A stretch of DNA of 64,000 nucleotides from Datisca glomerata (lineage: Eukaryota > Streptophyta > Magnoliopsida > Cucurbitales > Datiscaceae). The notes beneath the pieces were generated by a model that saw nothing but the letters and a program-made list of their open reading frames with translations, was not told the DNA's origin and made no database searches. How positions within the stretch are numbered: position 1 is the stretch's first letter; each line of letters starts with the position of its first letter. The position numbers and the translations under genes are program-made. Location of the stretch: assembly GCA_003255025.1 (NCBI GenBank), contig QANY01005074.1:896252-960251 (forward strand), given 5' to 3'. Shown in pieces: positions 1-9,905 of the stretch.

Positions 1-256
1 TTTACCTGGGCCAGCATAACCTCATCAAGGAAATATTTGGCTTTTACCCTCTGATTTTCTCACACACTCTTGCCTTTTACCACTCTTAGTTTTCTCTTTC
101 GGTTCTAGTTAAAACTAATAAACGAATCTAGAATTTTCAAGCAACAACAAAAGACCTAAACAAATCAAACACTATGAGAAGATAAGGAAAAGAAACAACT
201 AATGGATAAAATTAGAGATAAGAAAACAAAAAAAGAGATCAACTTATACTATGTTT

Positions 257-785
257 TTACAGAAAATAAGTTAGGACAAGATAAGGTAAGGATAAGATGA
301 GATAAGATAAGATGAGATGAGATGAGATAAGATAATGATTAGATAAGATAAGATAATGATTATATAAGATAAGATAAGAAAAAGATAAGATAAGATAAGA
401 TAAGAAAAAAGATAAGATGAGATAAGATAAGATAAGAAAAAAGATAAGATAAGTTATGACAAGATAGGATAATATAAGATTAGATAAGAAAATATAAGAT
501 AATAATGACAAGATGAGATATGATATGATAAGGTAAGACAATGATAAGATAATATAAGATAGGATGAGATAAGAAAATATATGATAAGATAAGATAAAGT
601 GAGATAAGAAAAGATACGGATAAGACAAGGATAAGAAAAGATAATATAATTTATGATAAGATGAGATAAGATATGATATGATATGACAAGATATGATAAG
701 ATAGATAAGATAAGATAAGATAATTTATGATAATATGAGATAAGATATGATATGACAAGATATGGTGAGATATGATAAGTTTAGA
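257..785. repeat. (GATAA)n pentamer array
   Basis: About 530 bases are built almost wholly from GATAA/GATGA/GATAT pentamers with point changes. The minus strand reads as a long open frame of repeating Ile-Leu-Ser-Tyr, which is a by-product of the TTATC repeat and not a gene. The array lies just left of an LTR end. An array of the reverse complement lies at about 2051-2360. Confidence 0.9.
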
Positions 786-1045
786 CTTATCAAGAATATT
801 CTTGTGGCGTCTAAAACCTAGACTTATCACTCACTTTTCCTTCTTGTTCTTGAGTGTGGCGTCTAAACCATACCTTTGATTCTTTTTGAAGCATCAATTT
901 GGGTCTTAGGTCTTATACCTAAGGTTCTCTTTGTGTCATAGAAAATGGGTCAGGGTTTCTTCTTCTTTAAAATCGATCATTGGGTTCTTGAATCATCATT
1001 GTTATCGGGTTTCATCGCAAAGCGACGGTGAAGTTCATATCAGGC
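786..1045 (+). mobile_element. Partial LTR end (U5-like copy 0) of a gypsy element
   Basis: This stretch resembles the downstream part of the LTR copies at 1046-1700 and 2590-3150. Shared words are 'gacttatca', 'gtggcgtct', 'ggttctct', 'aaaatcgatc' and 'gggttctt'. It stops abruptly where the next LTR copy begins near 1046, so it is a truncated third copy created by rearrangement or nested insertion. The short frame across 931-1125 is not a convincing gene. Confidence 0.55.
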
Positions 1046-1700
1046 TAAATCTAAAAAATTCAAAGAAACTATATGGGCCAATCAAGGAGTTTTGGGCTGT
1101 TCTGGGAAATTACATGCAAATATGAGTCCAAATGATAATAAAGATTTTGTCCATGTCATCAAAGTTATTTTAAAAGTTAAATTAGCAATTAGATTAAAAT
1201 TAGGTGTCTTTTAATATTTCAAATGCAATTTCAGTTTTTTAAGAGTTTTTAAGGCTTATCTTAATTAGTAGTTAGACTAAAATTAGATGTCTTTTAATAT
1301 TATGTGCTTCAACAAACCTCTATATAAAGAGGATTTATCTTTTGTAAAAGGCAGAGATTATTGATGATAAAATTTTAGAGAAAATCTCTCTAGTTCTTTT
1401 TGAACTATTTGAACTTATCAGATTTTTATATGTGGCGTTCACCCTGACTTATCAATCCGTTCATCCTGACTTATCAATCCGTTCATCCATCCCCGATTGT
1501 GGCGTCTTCGACATACCCTGACTTATCAATCCGTTCTTCCATCCCAGATTGTGGCATCTTCGAATAGCTTTGGTTCTCTTCAACAAATTTGAATTGGGTC
1601 AAGCTTTTATTCTTCTTGGTTTGAAATCGATCCTAGGGTTCTTTAACCATCATTGCTATTGGGTTCCTAGGGTAGGTTGCCTAGTGGGTTCGTATCATTT
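1046..1700 (+). mobile_element. Gypsy LTR copy 1
   Basis: This copy aligns with 2590-3150 at an offset of about 1540 bases. It begins in the sequence around 'caaagaaactatatgggcc' and runs through a TATA box (1320-1327, 'ctatataaag') into a U5-like region rich in 'cctgacttatcaatcc'. That phrase occurs three times here against about twice in copy 2, so the U5 has expanded locally. A degenerate primer-site-like string ('tggtatcataac', about 1880) lies further downstream. The exact TG...CA ends cannot be fixed by eye. Confidence 0.6.
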
Positions 1701-2050
1701 GATATTAAAGCTTTGGCTCATCAAATCAAATTATCATTTCCATCCTTCAGTTCATGATTCTTTGTAATCATTGGGTTAAAATATTTCTCTTAAGAATTGT
1801 ATTTTTAGCATTCTTGAGCAAGTTGTCCAATATTTTGTTGTTGGGTTTCAAGGTAGGTCGCTTAAGGTTCACATCATTTTGGTATCATAACTTTTTATCC
1901 AGTATTCGAAACAGCTATTATTGCATATCGAAAGGAACGAATTTTCAAGTACCACAATCCTTATTTGAACTTCAAAGTCCAATTCCATCATTTTTATCCA
2001 TTTTAAAGGTCATTACATTTTCCTCGCATTGTATTACCTAAAAACCCGAA
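1701..2050 (+). other. Leader between LTR copy 1 and the TTATC array
   Basis: No credible gene is present. The sequence twice carries a phrase like 'gggttcgtatcatttgatat' / 'ggttcacatcattttggtat', which resembles a decayed iMet-type primer-binding site (canonical TGGTATCAGAGC) of an LTR retrotransposon. The small open frames here (1549-1767, 1754-2041) match no family I recognise. Confidence 0.35.
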
Positions 2051-2360
2051 TTTGCATTGTCATAGCTATAATCTTATCATCTTATAATCTTATAATCTTA
2101 TCATCTTATCACATTGTTTCTGTATCTTATCTCTATCTTTTAAATTTTGTTATCCTTATTTGTTTATCTTTTCATTTTCTATTATCCTTATCCACATATT
2201 TAATTTGAATTTGAATTTGAATTTAAATTTGAACTCTTGTCCATCATTATCCTTATCCTTATTCTCATATCTTATCTTATCTTATTATATCTTATCTTAT
2301 CTTATCGTATCTTATCATATCATATCATATCTTACCTTATCTTATCTTAGCTAATCATAT
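2051..2360. repeat. (TTATC)n array with a short (TTTGAA)n run
   Basis: This is a pentamer array of TTATC/TTATA on the plus strand, the reverse complement of the 257-785 array. An embedded hexamer run of the TTTGAA type lies at about 2200-2240. The two arrays face each other about 1.3 kb apart around LTR material. Confidence 0.85.
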
Positions 2361-2479
2361 CTTATCTTCTGTTAAAAATAGAGAAGAATTATGAAGATGC
2401 AACAAAGTTCTTTTGAGTGCAAAGACATGATGAAGGAAAGATTTTCAGCGAAGCCACATCCTAAGGGAGACAGTCCATT

Positions 2480-2645
2480 TCAAGTGAAGATTTGAGGATG
2501 AATCCTTTTGAGGAGTGGGGGAATGATGAGAACCAAGAAGCAAACCAAAAGGAGCCAATTACTCATTCCAAACGGGCCAATTACAAGGGCTAGATCTAAA
2601 AAATGCAAAGAAACTATATGGGCCAATCAAGGAGTTTTGGGATGT
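2480..2645 (+). pseudogene. C-terminal tail of a gypsy pol polyprotein
   Basis: One plus-strand frame contains 'GPITRARSKK', the basic motif seen near the C-terminus of many plant Ty3/gypsy polyproteins. A second frame just upstream contains 'NPFEEWGNDEN', which resembles the stretch that normally precedes that motif. The change of frame between them points to a small indel. No integrase or RT precedes it, so only the tail survives. It runs straight into LTR copy 2, as expected for the 3' end of an element. Confidence 0.6.
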
Positions 2646-3150
2646 TCTGGAAAATTACATGCCAATATGAGTCTAAATGATAATAAAGGTTTTGTCCATG
2701 CCATCAAAGTTATTTTAGAAGTTAAATAAACAATTAGATTACAATTAGGTGTCTTTTAAATTTCAAATGTAATTTCAAATTTTTTTAAAGAGTTTCTAAG
2801 GTTTATCTTAATTAGTAATTAGACTAAAATTAGATGTATTTTAATATTATATGTTGTAACAAACCTCTATATAAAGAGGGTTTATCTTTTGTAAAAGGTA
2901 GAGATTATTGATAATAAAATTTAGAGAAATTCTCTCTAGTTCTTTTTGAACTTATCAGATTTTTATCTGTGGCGTTCACCCTGACTTATCAATCCATTCA
3001 TCCATCCTGGATTGTGGCGTCTTCGATATACCCCCACTTATCAATCCGTTCTTCCATCCCGGATTGTCGTGTCTTCGAATAACTTTGGTTCTCTTCAAGA
3101 TGTTTTAATTGGGTCATGATTTTATCCTTCTTGGGTTCCGAATATGACCT
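2590..3150 (+). mobile_element. Gypsy LTR copy 2
   Basis: This is a near copy of 1046-1600, with a TATA box at 2868-2876 ('ctatataaag') and the same 'gtggcgttcaccctgact' U5 phrase. It follows the pol tail and is therefore the probable 3' LTR. The element is only a remnant, because gag, PR, RT and integrase are missing between copies 1 and 2. The match decays after about 3150. Confidence 0.6.
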
Positions 3151-3448
3151 TTCTCTTACAGAGTTTTTTTCTTTCAGTGGGGCCCACTTTTGTACGTCCT
3201 GTGATAACAAATCACACAATATTTTTCTCAACTAGGATATTAAATGAGGATATTTCTATTAATTAAGAATATTTGTTATTAATGAGAGTAATAAAGGATT
3301 TTAAAAGTGAGATACTCTAGCCTTAAATAAATAAAACAAATAAATTTCTAAACTAACTAAAATGGAAATGAATAAAAAATAGAGCCTCCTTAGGTTGCCT
3401 CCCATAAGCGCTTAGCTTTAAGATCTTGGCCTAACTTGGGCTTCTCTC

Positions 3449-4384
3449 TCACGGGTCATTAAGTTGGGCTGTGATCTTCATCACGTCCACCTCACTGCCC
3501 AAATATTGTTTCACCCTTTGCCCATGAAATTTCAATTCTCTTCTAGTCTTTTCATCCAAAAAGTCAATAGCTCCATATGGGTATATTTGGACCAATTTAA
3601 ATGGGCTAGACCATCGTGACTTTAGCTTTCTAGGAAATAGCTTGAGCCTGAAATTCAATAGTAGGACTGGGCTCATGTCGCAATTCTTTTGTCATGTCAC
3701 TTCTTAGTCTTCTCTTTATGATGCTATGCATTATCATATGAAAACAGTATGTATTCATCTAGTTTATTTAACTGCAGATCATATTCTCTCCAATAGCTTA
3801 CAAATCTAGATTTAGCTTCTTGACAACCCAAAAGCTTTGTGTTGTAGCTCTAATGGTAAGTGACAAGCTTTACCAAATACTAGCCTGCTTGGAGACATTC
3901 CCAAATGAGTCTTGAATGTTGTTCTATAGGCCCATAACGCATCACCATGTCTGAGAGACCAATCCTTCCTGCTAGGGTTGACAACCTTCTCCAATATTCT
4001 TTATATTTCCCTATTTGATAACTCCACTTGTCCACTAGTCTGGGGATGGTATGTTGTAACAACCTTATGCTTCACCCCATTATTTGGCCAAAAGTCTGTC
4101 AAAAAGCCTGTTACAAAAATATGTTCCTTCATCATTAATGATAGCTCTAGGAGTTCTAAATCTTGTGAAGATATTCTTTTGATGGAATTTAACCACAATT
4201 TTTGCATCATTTGTTGCCAAGGCTTAGATACATCATCTACTGCCACCATGATGTACATATTTCTAAATGAAGGTGCAGATAGTCTCATGAAATCTATTCC
4301 CCATACATCAAAAGGTTCAACCTCTAGAATGCTGTTAAAGGGCATCTTTTGCCCCTGCACAACATTTTTCCATTTCATGAGCAT
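3449..4384 (-). pseudogene. Integrase of gypsy element 1
   Basis: Three minus-strand frames together cover integrase. Frame 4384-4001 has the core, with 'FDVWGIDFM', 'AVDDVSKPW' and 'YHPQTSGQVELSNRE'. These place the first two catalytic acidic positions and the HPQTxGQ-type motif. Frame 3994-3812 continues with '[17 protein letters not shown]'. Frame 3676-3449 holds the C-terminal domain with 'FKLVQIYPYGAIDF'. Frame breaks separate the three pieces, so no full integrase can be made. Just downstream comes a spacer with 'cttatgggaggcaacc' (minus strand), typical of this lineage. Confidence 0.85.
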
Positions 4385-4820
4385 CCTTGAAAATGGAGGG
4401 CCAATAATAACCCGACTATAGAACTTTAGTTATTGTTCTTAAGTCTCTTAAATTCCCTCCATAGGGAGAAGAGTGACATTGTTGCAATATTCTTTGGATT
4501 TCCTCTTTAGGGACACATCTTCTAAGATTTTGTTAGGCCATTCCTTGTAGAGATATGGGTCATCCAAGAAGTAATCCTTGACTTGTTGGAAAAATCTTTT
4601 CATATACTAAGAGTTGAGTTTAGAAGGTAATACTCCACTTGTGAAATAATTCACTATATCTGCATACCAAAGGGCCTCCATTTATGAAACTTCCAAGTGT
4701 TTTTCTTCTGGAAAAGTTTTTGTGATGTCCAGATTTACTGTAGCATCTTTCCCAGTCTCTAATCTTGATAAATGGTCTGCCGCCTGATTCTATATGGCTT
4801 TCCTGTCCTTGATTTCAAGG

Positions 4821-5460
4821 TCAAGTACTTAATGGTAAAATGGTCAGTATCCACAATAACTTTGGTGCCAATAAGATATGCTCTAAATTTATCAAAGGCA
4901 AACACAAAGTTAAAAGCTCATTTTCAGTTATGGTGTAATTCAATTGTGTATCTGAAAGTGTCCTACTAGCATAGTAAATTGAATGAAAAATTTTATCTTT
5001 TATCCCAAAACATCTCACACTACATAGTCATAGCATCATCACACATTAATTCAAAAGGTAACTGCCAATTAGGTGCTACAATGATAGGTGCTGAGACTAA
5101 AGACTTGTTCAATTCATTATAAGCTTGCCTGCGGTCATCAATAAATTCAAAAGCTCTATTGTTTTCAAGTAATATGCATAGGGGTTTTGATATTTTGGAA
5201 TAATCTTTAATAAACCTCATATAAAATCTAGAATGTCCTACAAAACTTCTAATGTCTCTTACTGAAGTGGGGACAAGGAGTTTTTCAGTTACTACAATTT
5301 TTACCCTATCTATTTCAATGAGTTTTATAATACCCTATGACCTAGAACGATCCCTTATTACACCATAAAGTGACACTTCTACCAATTCAGAACCAATTTG
5401 ATTTATTTGCATCTAGATGGGTTGCCTTGTTACAAGTGATGCACAATTTCTCCATCATTA
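4821..5460 (-). pseudogene. RNase H and RT-thumb remnant of gypsy element 1
   Basis: Minus frame 5220-5020 reads 'RFIKDYSKISKPLCILLE', the RT thumb/connection that follows the polymerase core. Frame 5018-4821 carries 'IYYASRTLSDTQLNYT', an RNase H segment. Upstream, about 5240-5460 still shows faint RT words. The palm with the YxDD motif is absent: only about 280 bases separate this region from the protease, where a normal element has well over 700. This internal deletion makes the element non-autonomous. Confidence 0.8.
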
Positions 5461-5504
5461 TGGAGTCCATAATATATATAGCTGCACTCTTTTATTTCTT
5501 CATC

Positions 5505-5870
5505 TCAATACATCATTACGTTGAAAACATTGAAGGTAATCTCTTTATCATTGATCCTCATGGTGAGTTCTCCTTTTTGCACATCTATGACCGGTCTTCC
5601 TATGGACAAAAAGGGTATTCCTAGAAATATAGATACTTCTTTATCTGCTTCATAGTCTAGAATTATAAAATGTACTGGGAATCTAAACTTGTCTACTTGC
5701 ACCAACATATCATCTATTTTACCTTCTAGGTACACATAAGATCTATTAGCTAGCTGCAAGTTGATAGTTGTTGGTCTAGCTTCACCTATTCCTAACTTCC
5801 TAAAAATAGGTAAGGGCATTAGGTTGATACCTGCTCCCAAATCACATTGAGCTCTCCTATAGTGGATTTC
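5505..5870 (-). pseudogene. Aspartic protease domain of gypsy element 1
   Basis: The minus-strand frame from about 5840 begins close to 'MGAGINLMPL', which corresponds to the segment just after the D-[ST]-G catalytic loop (family form: DLGASINLMP). It continues through 'LANRSYVYLEGKIDDMLVQV' and 'FLGIPFLSIGRPVIDVQKG', the standard plant gypsy retropepsin core. The catalytic aspartate side is disrupted by a stop just upstream. The domain lies between gag and the RT remnant, as expected. Confidence 0.8.
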
Positions 5871-7420
5871 TCAAATTGTAAAGGAATAGTAAAGCTTCAT
5901 GGTCTTTAAGCTTTGGGAGAATCTTGTTTTGTAGGATTGGTAGCATTCATGTGTCAAAGTTACAGTCTGAACTTCTCCTAGCCTTCTTCTTTTGGTCAAA
6001 TTGTCCTTCATAAACTTAACATACTTTGGCATATGTTGCAAAGCTTCCACTAGAGGCATGAATTGCTTCAACATGTCCAAAAATTTGTTGAATTGACCAT
6101 CTAACTTCTTCTTTTGCATCCCCTAAGAAAATGGAGGTAAATGGCTCTCTACTATGTCTTCCAATTTTTGATATGTAGGCTTAAATGCTATATGAGAAGT
6201 GTGATCTGCTACAACTCTTGTCTAGCTTTCTTCTTTGTCTCTGTTTTTAGGTTGCATCTTTGTTCCATCAATTGGTTGTATTGCCTTGTCGTGTTCATTT
6301 CCTTCTCTTCTAGGATTTTCAGTATTGCTAGGCAAAGCACCTTAAGGTCTTATCTTAAACACATTTATGAATTGTCCCACGTGATTTTCCAAGTTTCTAA
6401 GAGACACTGCTTGGATCTATATCATTTCAGATTGGTTTTGAATCACTGACTCATTCTTTCCTATGTATTTTTTCAAGAGATTATCTAGTGCGCCAGGTTG
6501 TTCTATTGGTATTGGGCTTTATACTTGAACTTGTTGTGCAAAACTAGGAGGATAAGTTGGTTTGGTTTGTGAGTTTGAAGGCCTTGCACCATGATTACTT
6601 TAGTAAAAATTAGGATGTTGCCTCCATCTTAGATTGTAAGTGTTGGAGTAGGGGTTGGTTTTGTTAAAATTCCCTAATTTGGCATTCTTTCTTGGTGGGA
6701 AATACTTCAACAAAAACTTAACAGCAAGGCATTCTTTCTTGGTGGGAATATCCTAATTTTTGCAAAAATTAGGATATTCCTTAATTTGGCATTCTTTCTT
6801 GGTGGGAAATACTTCAACAAAAACTTCTCAGTAAGGTCATTCCAAGTGCTAATGGAATCTGGAGGTGATGAATTTAGCCATGCTCTAGCTTTGTCCCTTA
6901 AGGAGTAAGGAAACAACCTCATCCTTAGGGCATCTTCTGAAGCTTCAAGTACGTTGAATTCATCACTGCATCCATGAAGAGTCTTAAGTGCATATGAGAG
7001 TCTTCAGTGGGCAGTCCATTATATTTCCCAACAGCTTGCAACATCTGAAACATTACACGCTACAACTCAAATTGTGAAACATAATCTCTGGCCTTACTAT
7101 TCTAGGGTTCTTCACTTGGGGTTAAAGAAGGACATAGTCTCTGATTGATCTCTCTTTATCATCAGCCATCACTATGACATCGTTGCCATGATTAGCTTTG
7201 GCATTTTGATTCTGGTTCTTATTTAAGACTACTCCTTCTTCATTGGAAGCCATCTCTCTCATAGTAGCCAATCCACTATCATCTTTTCTCAAATGTCTTG
7301 GAAGTCTATCTATTTCTGGGTCAAAATTGAAATCGCGTAGTTGCTGCCTGCCCATAAAATGAAGTCCAATTTCTTGTAAAAGAGCAGTAGCAATAGTTTT
7401 AGGACTAAAAATCAAAACTA
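5871..7420 (-). pseudogene. Gag region of gypsy element 1
   Basis: The N-terminal part (frame 7586-7122) has 'RDFNFDPEIDRLPRHLRK' and 'LATMREMA', the usual start of Athila-like gag. The capsid-like part (6922-6707) has 'SLRDKARAWLNSSP' and 'LTEKFLLKYFPPRKNAKLRN'. The C-terminal part before protease (6119-5871) has 'KKKLDGQFNKFLDMLKQFMP'. Frameshifts split all three. The capsid part holds a threefold copy of 'ggcattctttcttggtggga' and a perfect 36-bp palindrome (6745-6780), so it has been locally rearranged. Confidence 0.8.
6745..6780. repeat. Perfect 36-bp palindrome inside gag
   Basis: The left half GGAATATCCTAATTTTTG is followed with no spacer by its exact reverse complement CAAAAATTAGGATATTCC. 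It sits between repeated copies of a gag segment (about 6680, 6729 and 6789, each starting 'ggcattctttcttgg'). A template switch during replication could produce both. Confidence 0.95.
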
Positions 7421-7457
7421 ATTTACATTGCTTTGAATAACTAAGTTTCTTGATCAA

Positions 7458-7480
7458 TCTCACAATGGTGCCAAAAATAT
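7458..7480 (-). promoter_or_regulatory. Primer-binding site of gypsy element 1
   Basis: On the minus strand, the base run immediately after the LTR reads 'tttttggcaccattgtgag'. This is a decayed form of the TTGGCGCCGTTGCCGGGGA site used by Athila/Tat-type elements, usually assigned to tRNA-Asp. It fixes the inner end of the LTR at 7481. Confidence 0.7.
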
Positions 7481-8869
7481 TGTTGTGTGTGATATATACG
7501 CAAGTGCACGTGTCGTTCACAAGTAATTTTTGATAAATGAGTGTCAATCTCCAAAGGGATTGATGAAAAATAGATTCGCAACTCAAATGAGTGTTTGAAT
7601 CTATGTTAAATGATGTAACATTAAGGAATTGAGGATTTAAGGTAGTCTAGAGTAAAAGTAGAGTAATACTAGTTAGAGATGAGACAAAACAGTGTAACAC
7701 TTGTACAGAAATGCAGCAAAATAGAGTAATGGATGTGTATTCGATAGTGATGTGAGCTAGTATGGTAAATCCGCTTTTCGTTAGTAGCCTTGAATTAAAT
7801 CTGCTCAAATTGATATAGCTTAACCAATAGCATTAAGTTCTTAATTAAACTCAACTTATTCCTAAGCCAAGATGAAACTAAGATCTTCTATTTGTGTTTC
7901 CAATTGTTAGGCTTACAAGATTTATACCTATATTCCTACTAATTACTTTGATTATAAAAGAATCAAGTGAACAATTATTATCCAAGCCAGATCGATTGAT
8001 TTAAACCCTTCCAATATTCAAATCAATTGGGTTTCACATGCATTGATGGCCATCCAATAAATGAGATTAAGCACTAAAAACACTTGAATAAAATGCCATA
8101 TCAAGTTAGCAATCCGAGATTCAATATTCAAGTTTATTAACTCAAAGGTTCATTAACCATCCTAGCTTAAATTGTTTAGCTCATAATGAGCTTAAGAACA
8201 AATTCGAGTAGGGTTATAGTCATTAGATACTGAGATATTACGCTTAAAAAGAAAGAGAAATGCTTTATCAAAGAAGAGCAGGGGAAGAAAATAGCAGTGA
8301 GAGGAAGAATATTCTCCTCTTAGTCTTCTTCCACTGCGTCTTCTCCTTCCTTTTTTGTCTTAACCATCTTCCTTCTCTGCACTTTGTCACCCTTTTCTCA
8401 GCAAAAATGTCAGATCCCCCTCCTAGAAGGCGTACTTGCTATAAATGGAGCTTCACAATTAGGGCTTCAACTTCCCATAGGGATGCATGTCAAGCAGTAG
8501 TAATAGTGGAGATCACGGGAAAAGTGCTGATGCTATCTGGCTAACTAACTCTCGAGTGCACGAGCTTTTCCTCTCTTTTGAGCGTCAGTTGGACTACACG
8601 ACAAAAATGTTGCTATAGCAATATTGATTTCTATATTGGAACATCCTCTTTAGCCATTTCTCTCCTAAGATTCCCTACACAATAGCCCATCCTTATGCTT
8701 AAATTGGACAAAAACTATGATATATATTAGAAGGAAACATAACTCAAAAAGATATAACTAAACAACAAGAAGATAACATAAATAGACTATAAAGACGCGT
8801 CACCCTAAAATTACTAATGAATTAAACTTCGGAATACAAACATAACTCTAATTTCTTTGAGTTATCAGT
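7481..8869 (-). mobile_element. 5' LTR of gypsy element 1
   Basis: On the minus strand the LTR starts near 'TGATAACTCAAAGAAATTAG' and ends '...TATATCACACACAACA'. The same start ('TGTGATAACTCTAAGAAATT') and end occur in the LTRs of element 2 at 17429 and 13330. A TATA-like 'ccatttata' lies on the minus strand near 8440. Length is about 1390 bases, the same as the full LTR of element 2. The open frame at 8260-8544 lies wholly inside this LTR on the other strand and is not treated as a gene. Confidence 0.8.
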
Positions 8870-9407
8870 AAAGTTTCGTAATTCATATTCATGAATTGTT
8901 GTATGGAAGTGCATATTATGATATCATGTCCTGGACACATCACTGGGTGTATACAAAACTAGTTCCTCAAACAAGCTTTCTTTCTGAAAGGTAATGGTTA
9001 TCAGGTTCTAATATATGCCCTCTTGTATTGTCTTATAATCTATGGAGACTATTTCAATTATCTTTATTATTACTTTAAGGAAGCATGGTTCAAAATCCTT
9101 ACTAATCCAATCATTTCTCTGCTTTTTATTTGTTTTATGGTATTGGGAATGAATGCAATGCAGAAGCAGCCATTGAATTTTTCTTCAATATTTTTTTTCA
9201 TGCATTAACTGATGAGTCTTACCATGATTTATATGTAGCATTTTCGTGCAATCTGTTGATCTGTAACGTTTGCTCGTCTTTAATGCACACAATTATTGAA
9301 TATTTTAACTTTTCTTTTCCGTCATCAAAGGTATGTGTCGTGCATAGAAACTTACTTAATTTAAACAATCTTTTAGATATGTATTGTATCTTAGAATGTA
9401 TAGAAGC
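8870..9407. other. Unassigned AT-rich stretch
   Basis: I see no recognisable gene or transposon here. Two overlapping short frames (9023-9208, 9130-9459) lack any family motif that I know. The sequence lies directly upstream of the element 1 LTR and could be old host or element DNA. Confidence 0.5.
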
Positions 9408-9905
9408 ATTATCAAAACTGAGTTTCTGTAAATGTGAATTATCACAACCCTTTAATTGAAATTGACCATACGTGTTCTATGAGTGACAATTCCAACTGTT
9501 GTACACTAAATCTACAATATTCAATTGATTGAAAATGTTTCTACATTTCATTTCATTATAAGAAATATCAATGATTACATGTTAATTTTATCAAATCAGG
9601 GCTTCTTCAAATGCGATCAAGAACCACAACTCTTCATCGACCATGTGTGTTATGTTAGTGAAAATTCCAACTGATGTATCCTAAATTTATAGCATCAAAT
9701 GGGATAAAATATTTCTACATATCACTTCACTATTAGATATATTAATAATCATAGATTAATGATTGTTATGCCTTCATGGCATTATCAACATTTACGTTAA
9801 TTAGAGCATTTTCTTTTACTAATGCAACAGATGTTAAAGCTCCAATTATTGTAATCCAATTAACTACTATAGACATAGCAAGTAAAGTTTGATAATGTTT
9901 AAAGC
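9408..9905. repeat. Diverged tandem repeat, unit about 180 bp
   Basis: A block from about 9408 matches the block from about 9586 along its length. Paired words are 'cattatcaaaactgagtttct' / 'ttttatcaaatcagggcttct', 'gacaattccaactgttgta' / 'gaaaattccaactgatgta', and 'tgtttctacatttcatttca' / 'tatttctacatatcacttca'. A weaker third unit seems to start near 9779 ('cattatcaacattt', then 'taaagctccaattattgtaat'). Two units are clear; the third is tentative. Confidence 0.65.

Larger units (their letters stand above)
3250..8869 (-). mobile_element. Athila-like Ty3/gypsy element 1, decayed
   Basis: Read on the minus strand, the order is 5' LTR (8869-7481), primer-binding site, gag, protease, an RT thumb/RNase H remnant and integrase. 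The gag and integrase sequences resemble the Athila/Tat branch of plant Ty3/gypsy, and so does the primer site, which is related to TTGGCGCCGTTGCCGGGGA. The RT palm is deleted. No 3' LTR is found at the low-coordinate end, where the sequence meets the 1-3150 gypsy remnant. Element 2 (12289-18822) is a relative with matching LTR ends. Confidence 0.85.

Noticed and set aside
257..628. Open minus-strand frame of Ile/Leu/Ser/Tyr repeats
   Set aside because: It is the translation of a (TTATC)n pentamer array and has no protein features.
3195..3240. 'tgtgataacaaatcacaca' as a possible 3' LTR edge of element 1
   Set aside because: The orientation is wrong for a minus-strand element, and no further LTR sequence follows.
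8260..8544. Plus-strand frame of 94 residues with a hydrophobic start resembling a signal peptide
   Set aside because: It lies entirely within the minus-strand LTR of element 1, and its ATG and stop are incidental.
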